A DNA stretch of 64,000 bases from Mactra quadrangularis. Lineage: Eukaryota > Mollusca > Bivalvia > Venerida > Mactridae. The DNA is taken from NCBI GenBank assembly GCA_025267735.1, contig CM046304.1, forward strand, positions 17,236,001-17,300,000, written 5' to 3'. Made by a program: the position numbers and the translations under genes. Of this stretch, positions 28,101-40,100 are shown piece by piece. The notes beneath the pieces are model-generated. The model did not search any database and was not told the DNA's origin. It saw nothing but the letters and a program-made list of their open reading frames with translations. Position 1 is the stretch's first letter, and every line of letters starts with the position of its first letter.

Positions 28101-31100
28101 TGGTTTTCGAACTGTAATGTGGTATTGCCAATAAAACATATCTCCCGAATCTGTAAATTAAGCAATGTTTAATTACAATGTATTATAAATATATTACGAA
28201 TTAGCAATTCGGAAATTTATCACTTATTTCCTTAGGTACCATGTTATCCTTGGGTTATGTTAAACTTGATGCTTTGTCAACCAATATGTATCAAATACCT
28301 AGTTTGACTGGTGTAAATCGAACAGCCAAACATAGATAAAAGTATATATTGGGCTGACTCTAATTCCTAATCCTCTGTATGAATCCTAGACCTTGTATAA
28401 ACAGTCCGTCATCCTTATACTCCTCATGTTTGAACTGTTAAGTCTGTTTCCTAGTTTCACTCCTTATTACCATGCTTACATTTAACCCAATTAATAATTA
28501 CATCCTGAAAATGATGACCGGTATGAAGTATTTAAATCAATGAAGTGCATCCTTACATCGCATTAACCATTCATAAATGAATAAAAATTTAAATTATTAT
28601 TGTACTCATTCTACTAAATTCGATGTTTGGTATGTTTATATTATCAGAATCATAAGACGCTCGCAACAAAATCCATATATCAAGCGTCTATGTGTAAAAA
28701 TTCCATTTTCCGGTACAGTTCCGGTAAATATACTAATACATGTAAAAGTTGTGGTTCTTTGACACTCAAATGTTTAACTTTCTTATCGCCCCCCCTCTCT
28801 CTCTCTCTCTCTCTTTCCCCTCTAGAAATGTTAATATTTCTTATATTTATATATATGTATTTTTTTTTCTTTTCTTTTCTTATATTTATATTGATAAAAT
28901 GTACATATTACTCATGTATCATGTATCATGATTTGAGAAAATAAAGGTTTGTTCTGTTCTGTTCTGTTCAGCAAGGGATATTTAAACAAGTTTGTCATTA
29001 GATCTTATTTCCCAGAAGTGTCGTGCAAAACACGATTACGTTTGTCATCGGTGGTGATCCCTACATGTTTAATTGCACCGGTGGTGGTTTCAAGTACGTC
29101 TTCATCGGTGGTGTTATCTCATATTCATATGTTTACACCGGTGGTGCTAATTAAGTAAAATGTTTTGCACCGGTGGTGCTGTTGTTCACATATATATATA
29201 TATATATATATATATACGTTTGAAACTTTTGTTATATGGTTATTTTAGAAAGAAGAATTAAATTAAATTCATGACAAAATTCTTAGTTTTATCTTTTTAT
29301 ATCCAATGTAAAGGTTGCTACATTGTATGGTCCCGCGAGCCGGATTAGATCGAGTGAAATAGAAATTAATTTAAAAATGTGGATTTACTTATTTATTCTT
29401 TTAAACAGTGAAAACTTGGATTCATTGAACAACAAACAACTTCATCCATCGGAATTTATTCATACTTAGTTTGGAAATAAAGGAAATTGGATTTATTTAA
29501 CATTAACAATGGCGAATATTACGACGATGAAATCGGTACGTACTAGATTCAGAAACTCTTTATCAACAGAAATAAGCAAAGCTAAAGGCTATATTAATGA
29601 TGAAATACCCTTTGGTAATGAAATTGAAAGGATCAAATTTGGAAATAAATGTGCAAAAATGTTAAACTGTTACAAACAAAAAGTAGAAATTCAAATGGAA
29701 AAACTCACAAATGCTATTGCAGAGAATGATCCTAGCCTGGTCGAAAACATAGTTGACCAAGATTATGAACTGTTACAAGAAGCTGAAAACAGTTTGATTG
29801 ACTTGGAACAGTTCTTGGAAAATATGAAATTAAATGAAAAAAGAGAAAAGGATGCGTTTAATGAAGAAAGCGATAAAGTTCGTGAGCTACAACAAAACAT
29901 GCAAGAGTTTCTTGCAATGCAGATACATCAACAAAGGTTATTCATGCAACGTCAAGTCGAAAGGGAAAATATACAAAAGTGTTCAGTGAAACTTCCAAAA
30001 TTGGACTTATGTTCTTTTGATGGAAATAAAATGAATTGTCGAAGTTTTGGGATGCCTTTGAGTGTACGGTGCATAACAATAAATCGTTATCACCTCTTGA
30101 ACAGTTTAACTACTTACAAACAAAGGTAGTGGGAGAGGCTCGTAATGCCATTGATGGATTAGCACTCTCAAACGAAAATTATGGAGTTGCAGTGAATATT
30201 TTAAAGGAAAGATTCGGTAACATCCAAGAAGCCGTAGATCTTCACTATAAGACGTTGATCAATATTGCAGCCCAAAGTAGTCGAGTCAATAGTTTGAGAA
30301 CATTCATTAATACTGTCGAACGACATTTGCGTAGTCTTGAAGTGTTAAATGAAAACGTAGATCAGCAAGTCTTTTTGTCAATTATAAGATCTAAACTACC
30401 ATCTGAAGTGTTGAAACAACTTGAACTGAACAATGGCTCAAAAACAAAATGGACTGTCACGAAAATGCGAAAGATGATACTATTTCATTGAAAAGTACAG
30501 CAAATTGTCACTCTGAAATTCCAACAAAAAGGATTGTACTAAAAGATATAGCTTCACACTTTGATCCATTAGGAATGTTTATACCCGTTCTTTTACCAGG
30601 AAAGCTATTAATGCAACGTTTATGGAAGAAAGGTATTAACTGGGATGATAAACTTGAAATTGAAGATGAAACAGAATGGAACAAAATTAAGACTGAATTG
30701 CGCTTCTTACATACAATCACAATACCAAGTTGTGTATCCGAGAAAACTGACAAATCGGACGAAACAGAATATGGACTTATATGCTTTTGTGATTCATCAA
30801 GTTTTGCCTTTGCTACAGCTATATACTTACATCAAGTAAAAGACAAAAAAGCTAGCGTAAATTTGATATTCGCAAAGTCTAGATTAGCTCCTGTTAACGG
30901 ATTAACCATACCTAGATTAGAATTATTAGCAATTCTGATTGGGGTTCGAGGTATGAAACTTGTTCAAAACCAATTAGACGTTCATTTGAAGTTTATGCGT
31001 CTCTACACAGACTCACAATGTGTATTGGCATGGTTAAAGTCTGAAAAGACTTTGCCAGTTTTCGTGAAAAACAGGGTGACAGAAATAAGGAAGCATAATC

Positions 31101-34100
31101 AAATTGGGTTTGATTTCGTGAATACTAATGAAAATCCAGCGGACATAGCAACTCGTGGATGCACAGCTCAGCAACTTTCAAGTAATAAATTGTGGTGGAA
31201 TGGGGCAGATTGGCTTACACAATCAAGCTTCATTGATGATCATGGCAAAGAAATGAAATTAAAAGGCACACAATGTGCAATTCAGAAAATAACTAAAAAG
31301 GAAGAAACAGTGCTGGAAATTTCTGAACACAAAACAGATTTTCCATTTGAATCCCCATTTGGTATTAATTGTGAACACTATTCGTCATTTAACAAGTTGA
31401 TACGCATAACAGCTTATGTACATTGGTTTATATACAATCTTAGAAACCCGGAAATAAAGAAAACAGGGTTCTTAACGTGCTCAGAATTAAGAAAAAACTG
31501 AACTACTTTTGTTAGTTAACATTCAAAATAAACACTACTTTCAAGTCAAACAAGACATAATTGATGGTAAACCAAACTTAATACAACGACAACTTAACTT
31601 GTTCTTTGACGACAGTGGACTTTTACGTTGCAGGGGAAGGTTGCAATTTGCAGAAATTGTGAAGGGTCACGTTATCCAATACTCTTACCTAAACAAGACA
31701 TTCTTTCAAAAATGCTTATAAAGAAATTTCATATCGAGAATTTACACTGTGGTGCGTCTCAAACATTATGTGCCTTACGACATAGATTTTGGATACCAAA
31801 GGGTAGGGCAGGAGTGAAGTCCGTATTACATCGAAGTGGTGTATGTCGTCGTAATGAAGGTGGTCCCTACCGTTTACCATACATGCCTCCGTTATCAAAG
31901 ATGCGAGTTACCTCATCGCCACCATTTTCGCACACAGGACTAGACTACATGGGTCCACTATACGTTAAAACAGAACAAGAAATCAAAACTATGATATGGG
32001 CGTGTTTATTTACGTGCTTAGTTACACGTGCTATTCATCTAGAGGTTGTATATGATATGTCGGCTCAAGAATTTATTTTGGCATTCAAAAGCTTTATGGC
32101 ACAACGAGGAGTGCCAGAGTGTGTTATTTCAAACAACGCTAAACAGTTCAAGTTAACAAGCGAGACTATGGATGTACTGTGGTCACGTATTCTTCATTGT
32201 GAAAATGTTGTGTCTTTCGTTGCCAATAAGAATGTTAAGTGGCATTTTATAGTAGAAAGGGCCCCCTGGTTTGGTGGATTTTATGAAAGAATGGTTGGCT
32301 TAGCTAAACGTTGTGTACGCAAAACACTAGGTCGACGATTGTTTTCAATGTCTTAGATGGTAACGTTGTTAAAAGAAGCAGAAAGTGTAGTAAACAGCAG
32401 ACCTCTTGTTTACATAAGCGATGATATGAACTCAAATTTAGCCTTGACTCCAAACCATTTTTTGATGCTTAATCCTCGTATCGGGTATCCGGATATTGAA
32501 AGTGACGATCAGGTTAAGACATATAACCCCCAAGAAAGCTCTGCTGAGAAACTTCTATCAGTTTGAGAGAAGGGTCAAAATATTTTGAACCAGTTTTGGA
32601 AAATGTGGAGGGATGAGTTAATTGTTGATTTAGTTAAGGACGATATACCACGCACTTGTTGGAAAATAGGACGAATAACAAAATTAAATGTGAGCAGCGA
32701 CAAAAACATTCGGTCCGCCGATGTGAAATTGACTTCTCAGAACACCATCAGAAGATCTCTAGCACAACTGTTTCCGATCGAAACATCCAATCAACAAATT
32801 CCGAATCAACCAACAAAGGACGATACCATAAATGAATTACCCTTAAATTTAAACCGAATACAACGGAAAAGTGCAAAACGGGCTTTAGTTCGAATATATT
32901 TCATCTTCAAAAAACCCTCATAAAGTTAATTAGTTGATTTAAATAAGATCAAGGAAGCCTACTACTACTGTAAGAGTTCACTCCCTTGATGTCTTGTGTA
33001 GACTTCGGATTAATTCAACGGTGTATAATAAAAGTACCCAAAAGTGTACACGTGAACAGGCCACGCTTCAAGAATTATAAACCATCATATCACTATACAC
33101 CGTCGGTGCACATAATATTTCACACGTGGTGTTAAAACGCTTGATGAATTTAACCATTTTTTGGGTGGAGTCATAGAAGTTTGCACGAGAATTCGTTACC
33201 AAAGAAACCCTGTTTTTAACTGGACTGGCTTATACGGTCATTTTATAGTTTGCATTCAATAAGTTCAGAACAAGATGACTTCCACTTGTGAACATTGTGG
33301 GAAAACTTATAAACATAAACGAAGTTTGAATAGACATGTAAAGGAAAAACACAGTAACATTGAGTACTTCAAATGTTGTTTTGAAGCTTGTAAATCGACA
33401 TTTATACGAAGGAGTTATCTTTGCCAACATCTCATTATGAAACATCAACTGACCAGTTACGATGTATTGTTTAAATCACTCCAACAGAATACAGAAGGGG
33501 GAAACCAGAATGAATACTATGAAGATATTAGTGAAGATGAATCGAATTTGGACTTACTTAGTGAATTGTGAAACGTTAATGAAGATCAAAGACACATAGA
33601 ATCTGTTGAATCATTTGATACATCTCTATTTGGTAACGATGAAACCTACATTAGTATAGAGAGTTGGGGTTTTGATGACATTGAAGATAATGCTGTTAGT
33701 GCTGAATTTGATGTTGTTATTGAGAATGAAAATTGTAATATTGGTGCTGAGTGTGATGTTGTGAATAATAATGAAAATTATGGTGTTAGTGCTGAGAATG
33801 ATGGCGTGATTGATAGTGAAACTAATGCTCTTGTTACTCAATGTGATGATGTTGTGAATGAAGAAACGTCTGATGATATTAGTGTTTTTACTGCAATGAT
33901 GTGATAGATTGTGATGATTGTGTTGTGAATGATGATAATGATGTTAGCTTGGATCGATACGGATTACAATGATAATATTAATGAACTTGATTGAGACAAT
34001 ACGGCTACGAGAAGAGTGGTGGAATACCAAACAATAACATCAAGAACACTTTATACTTATGTTGGTGAAGAGGTTGTTCACCGGGACAATATTATATTTA

Positions 34101-37100
34101 GTGACTCGTGGTATTACAAAATGGATTGAATTTATTAATTTCTGGCGGGAATGTCGTGAAACACACGATTACGTTTGTCACCGATGGTGATCCCTACATG
34201 TTTAATTGCACCGGTGGTGGTTTCAAGTACGTGTTCACCGGTGGTGTTATTTCATATTCATATGTTTACACCGGTGGTGCTAATTGAGTAAAATGTTTTG
34301 CACCGGTGGTGCTGTTGTTTACATATATATATATATACGTTTGAAACTTTTGTTATATGGTTATTTTAGAAAGAAGAATTAAATTAAATTCATGACAGAA
34401 TTCTTAGTTTTATCTTATTATATCCAATGTAAAGGTTGCTACAAGAAGATAGAAAGTAATAGGAATTGAAATTAATACAGTTGAATACTCTAAATTATAC
34501 AGACAAAACAAAAACAATTCACATTTGCATTATTTCAAAATAAATTGTTCACTTCTGTTCCTGGAAAATTTATACGAATACAATTATAAAATTGTAATAA
34601 ATGCATGCAAAGCACCTGTTTTGATAAAGATATATGGCTAACTCTGATAAGACAAGCTTATGTACTAACCAAAGTTTAAACATCAGATCCGCAATTTTGA
34701 TTTTACCGATGTGAGTGCAGCAATTTTTAGGCGTAATACTTCAAGTCATTTAGAACTAGTATATATAAGTAAAAGTCATCATAATTTCATCATAATTTAT
34801 TGCGATATTTGAGGCCACGGGCCCATTCACATATAACAGTACAAACATACAAATACAAATCAGTGTGGCGGAGATACATTTTAACAATACATTTAAGATA
34901 TATTAATGATAGGCTATCATACATAAATGCAACCTAATATTCATGTAAAGAATGTACATATTTTTTAACAGGAGAAGTAAATGTCAACAAGCAGACTCGT
35001 TGGATTTAACCCCAAATCAGTTAGTAGCAGTTAGAACCTTTTCTGTAGCTAATTAGGAAATTTTAGGCTATTCGCAAATGTATTTAGCCTTGACACAAAC
35101 ATCTCGAGAAATGCTATGTGCAATCTTCTCACTGCAATAAAAGGGTAGGTGAGTACTGGTTATAGACAATGGTCCAGGAAAGCTAGGTTAGGTGCGCTGG
35201 ACGCCGTGAAATGACCTAAATTGTGTTGATACGGCGTTAACTCCAATAAACAAACTCACTGCAATAATGTCTTAATCCTACAGATAATACAATCAAAACT
35301 AACTTCATAAGAGGAATAACACTTAAAAGTGTCAAATGTACTTAAACCGAGGATGGACAATAAAAGAAGAAGAAATAAAAAGACTATGTTCGAACAACAG
35401 TGTTTCTGTACGATTTATAAAATACATTGCTGAATGAAAGTGGGTGACACACAACTCGATGGAACTTGTAGCCTAAACATGGTTAATATCTTATTCTAAT
35501 TGTACTTACGCCGTATATTGGTTCTTGAAGATTTCGATTCCACCGTATTTAATCAACGACCATTTGTCATTACTAATATGAGCTGTATATGGAATTTCTG
35601 TTATAATAAAAGGAAATCGCAAAATAATTTCTAGGTGATTATGTAGATCATTATGAATAAATATGGCTAAATGAAATGTCAATAAATACTTATTGTGTTG
35701 ACGAAACACCCGATACTCTACTAAGAACTTTTTTGCCATTAACAACTTTCTATTTAAACCGCTTATGATTTTCATAGCTTGACTTAAAAACTATCTTTCC
35801 TATTTAACTTATATTACAAAGGGCATCTTCGCCTGTACGCGGAAATGATATTGCAAGGCTACGCATAACTTTATGTAAATAAAATAATTAGATATAGTTC
35901 ATAAACACCAATTGCAGATTATTTTGCAATTAAAGCAATTAAGTTGTAACATTTGCTCGAAAATTTGTTCTGTTTCAGATAACGTTACTGATGAAAACAA
36001 ATTTGATATGCCTAAAGAAAAACCTATCTATCATTTTATTCATAGCATACATACGAGTACTACAAGATAGCTGTGTTCCGCAAATTATTATTAGTGTTAA
36101 GCATATACAAAATTAACGGTATTATAGTAAAATACATAATTTCATGATACCAACCATCATTGAGAATCACTTCAGATACCGGCAATGTCCTTCCTGTATC
36201 AATTACTATCCAGCATATTGTGTTTTCTGTACAATACATTTCATAAGCGTGGACACGATCACCATCACTATCTGTCGTTAAAGAAGGCAAATTAGACATT
36301 ATGTATGTCACAATGAATAAAATAACAAGACAAATAATAAGACATTCGACAAATCATTTTACTTTGTGATTTAATCATACGATAAATTGAATTTTCGTCG
36401 TTTTAAATGTTGAATTAGACGAAAAATACTTTTTCTTGATTGAAAGCTCCGATAGGAAGCGTAAATGTAGAACGAGTTTTCGCGCTAAATTGATGAAGCG
36501 GTTTGGTCATTCAGCCTTGGGACATTGAAAGGTTAAACATCTGCAAGTTTTATTTATTTACTTTTTATTGTTTTATGTGAACGAGTTGTAGTTAAAATGT
36601 TAAGTTTGTAAATATATATGCATGATGCCATTAAAATGCAATATATAGTAGGAATTAAGTGAATAATTTAACTCTTATGTTTATGTATGTAATAGAGACA
36701 TATCAATACTTAGTATGTTGATACACAGTAGCAGATCGTTGGTCTCCCAAAGGCTTGTAACCAAAAGATATATTTTTTTGTTTGTTGTTTATTACGAAAG
36801 TAATGATCTATTGGAAGTGATGGTTATTAAGGGAAGCACATATTATATAACCTGTATAATTGTATCCATTTTCGTACCCAGAGGTTATCACGATTCTGGA
36901 ACTAACTAGATGGAGAATCTTGATAGCCTCTGGGCACGATTATGAAATATATCAAGTATATCTTCTATTTAATTCCATTTTACATACTCGTAAAGCATAC
37001 ATCTTTCATATATTATCGAATATTGTAATACCGTGAATTTGCATTTGAAGGCGAAGAGGAAATAAAGATAACGTTGACAACAAAACCTTACCTTGGTCTG

Positions 37101-40100
37101 CATTGTGGTCTGCTGTACCAATATACTTTATTTTAAATGTAGGTAGCTCATATCCTGAAGTATAGGTACATAATGTAAGTATTGCTATTAGTTTTCAGAC
37201 AACTTTTTAATATGAATTTATGTTTGTCGTAGTATAAGTTGATCTGTCTGCATTACATAAACCTCACCGATTTTTATCTTTATATTATCATAGAGCCAAT
37301 GTGACATTAATTATTTCTGTTAAATCATTTTCTGAAACCGACCATCTTAGTCTCTAAAGGGTTGCTACTTTTCACTATTTGTGCTGATCAAGACAAACGA
37401 GTTGTTACACACTTGGTATAAACCTTAAAGAAATTTATTGAATTTGCAGTTTATAAGTCTAATGCACATTTTCTTGTTAAAATATTTGAGACATGTTCTT
37501 ACAAATAAAGATAATGCTATACTACCGTCAAAGTCGTTGTTGTACTCCTCTGGATCTGTAATGAAAAGAAGTGTAATAGTGAAAATAGTCTTAGAATGAT
37601 AATCTACGTAACATACAAAAATATTTAATGAAAATTTAACAGAAGTTTTGTCAGCATTTACATATTTTTCTTGATATAGAATTGACTTCGCATCGCTATC
37701 CTTATCAAAATATTTAACCGAATGTAAAGTCGGGCGATGAGAGTAAATCACATTTAAATAATATGTTACAGGTTCGTTCACAATTGCAAGCCATGAAAAA
37801 AACATCCATAAAAATTAAATATATCTTACCATACTCTGGATGATAAAAACAAAATTGGAATAAAATCGTTACATTTTCTTTTGCATTATTGTCATCCGCC
37901 AGTGATATTATCTCTATTGTAACATTATAGGCACTAATATATGGACATTGTGTATCTCCGTCCTACAAATAAATTCATAAGATGACAATGCAGTGAATAA
38001 AACAAAGTTGATTTAATTCATATAGGTTGTGACCATGTTCAGTATACTTGGATTTAGTTTTAACATTACAAACTTCAATACAATAAACTGGACTACGTTG
38101 GTAAATGTCACGACGAACAGTGAAGGATAAGCAATGCATACTTCTTACATAACTCGATTATTAATACTTTTGCAATAAAACATGCTTCAATCACAAAAAG
38201 TGCTATGCATAAAAGTGATGACTCGGGTATATATTTGTCAAGACTTTATTATCTGACGAGTCGTACAGTGTAACAACAGTTTGTGTGGACATCCTTTCCG
38301 AATTATCACTTTTCGTCGCCCGAAATCAAACGATATGTTTATAATTAAAAAATCTGTCGGAATAAAGAATATAATTAGTTTTGTTATAATTTTTAAATTC
38401 AATCATAGAAAATCATATATTTCAATTTATTCAAATAACCGGTCTTCATAATCATTTACCTTAAGAAGAATGAAAGCTGATTTGATTGGTTTGAAAAAGT
38501 CCCTTGACAAATCATCAGCTGAATGATGAGTGTCATTAACGGTAGTTGAAAAAATGTCATTTAAATCACTGGAGGTTGAATTTTCTTCATAATTTAACAC
38601 TCGCACACAAACCGTAAGGGTCACTACAGCTGAAAATTATAAGACAAACTTGTTGGAGGGCGTCGTAGGACACAATAAAGACACAGAGAACAACTGTAAT
38701 GACACATTGACATATGATGTTACAACAAAAGACGATGGTACAACTATGAAATTCAAACTTATAAGTATTTATAGTTTTATTATATAGATTTGTAAGAAAC
38801 TAAATTGTCGTTTGGTAATTTTAGTTTGCTCATAATGCGATATGAATATTTTTGGCATATTTGCGTCATTTAGCAACGTAACATATCTTGAACAGACGCT
38901 TAAAACAAATATAGATTACCATTTTAGACAGCTCACAGTAAAACAGGAATCAACTTAATAGACAAAATTACTTACTATGGTAACTTCCATTAGCCACAAT
39001 TTCAAAACTCGGCAAAAATCCATTTGATGTCCATTTTCTAGTTGATGGTAACGTAAGGACAAGACTATCATTGTAGAAGCCTAAAAGATAAAGAATAAAC
39101 CTGTTCATTTTAAAGTTCTCCCTTTACGCTTTCCTTATATTTTTTAAAACCTTATTTTATAGTGTTTGTTTTGGTGTGTATTGGTCATAGCTGAATTGAT
39201 GATATCTGAACGGTGAAATAATAGACTGTATATTGTGATTATTGTAGTTGTATTCCGCTGTAACATTTCAGCATTTGTTGAAAGGGTTTGCAAAATAAGA
39301 CATTTAAATATTATAGGTAAAATATAAAAATCTACTGAGTTGAAAGTTTTAATTTGATTATTATAAATACTAATGGCATCTGTCCGTAATGACTGTTTAT
39401 GGAGAGATGAATGTAACAGTAAATTATTTATGAAACATCGGTTAGAATTATAAATACCTTCTGGACAAGTAGCATTTGCATCAAATAAACGGAATGTTTC
39501 TCGAGGCCATGGATTGTTAGCAGCATTACTTGCTGAAGTATTTGATCTCTGACAGAAATTTAGCGTCATTTTATATGGATGATATGGTCCATACAAGTTA
39601 CTGGGAGAGATTGGCCAAGATTCCTCTGAGAGAAGACGACGACATCCAGTGTTGTTTCTATGTAGATTGATGTAATCATTACATTGTTCCTTGTCATCAT
39701 GAGAGAAGATGATATGAGAAGTTTTCCAAGTAAAAGACAAATAACCCATGTTCCATTTTCCTGCTGGACAGCCATGTTTTGACATCAATAATGTATAAGA
39801 ACCATCTGGCCAGTCATCTGGTTCTAAAGTGAAACAAAATATTAATAAAATGATGACATTAACAAATCTAAACATTGATAATTATATACAAGTACCCAAT
39901 AAAACATACATTTAATTGATATCAGCATATAATTTGAACGAACGGACAGTTTGGAAGCGAATAAGGTCAGTATACTGTTAACAAAGTATAATGAAAATAG
40001 ACATTGCTATCATTAATTCGTGTTGAATCAAACTATTGTGTATGTAAATCGTTATGACCACAGGCCGTTAGCTCGGTGATTCTCTAATTCATTTACCGCC

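Larger units (their letters stand above)
29014..34448 (+). mobile_element. BEL/Pao LTR retrotransposon, internally deleted, with TSD agaag
   Basis: Two LTRs (29019-29322 and 34152-34443) begin TGTCGTG and end GCTACA, flanked by the direct repeat agaag (29014-29018 and 34444-34448). A primer-binding site follows the left LTR. The internal part keeps gag (DUF1759 type), the RNase H/Peptidase A17-type region, integrase and DUF5641. The gag C-terminus, protease and reverse transcriptase are missing. An additional zinc-finger ORF lies before the right LTR. The LTRs differ at about a dozen sites, so the copy is not new. It is inserted in the intron between exons 10 and 11, opposite to the gene. Confidence 0.92.

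Noticed and set aside
28627..28944. ORFs with Ser-Leu or Ser/Phe runs
   Set aside because: Produced by the (CT)n run and T-rich sequence.
33626..33841. Minus-strand ORF rich in Ile/Asn/Thr
   Set aside because: Reverse shadow of the acidic repeat coding tail of the zinc-finger ORF.
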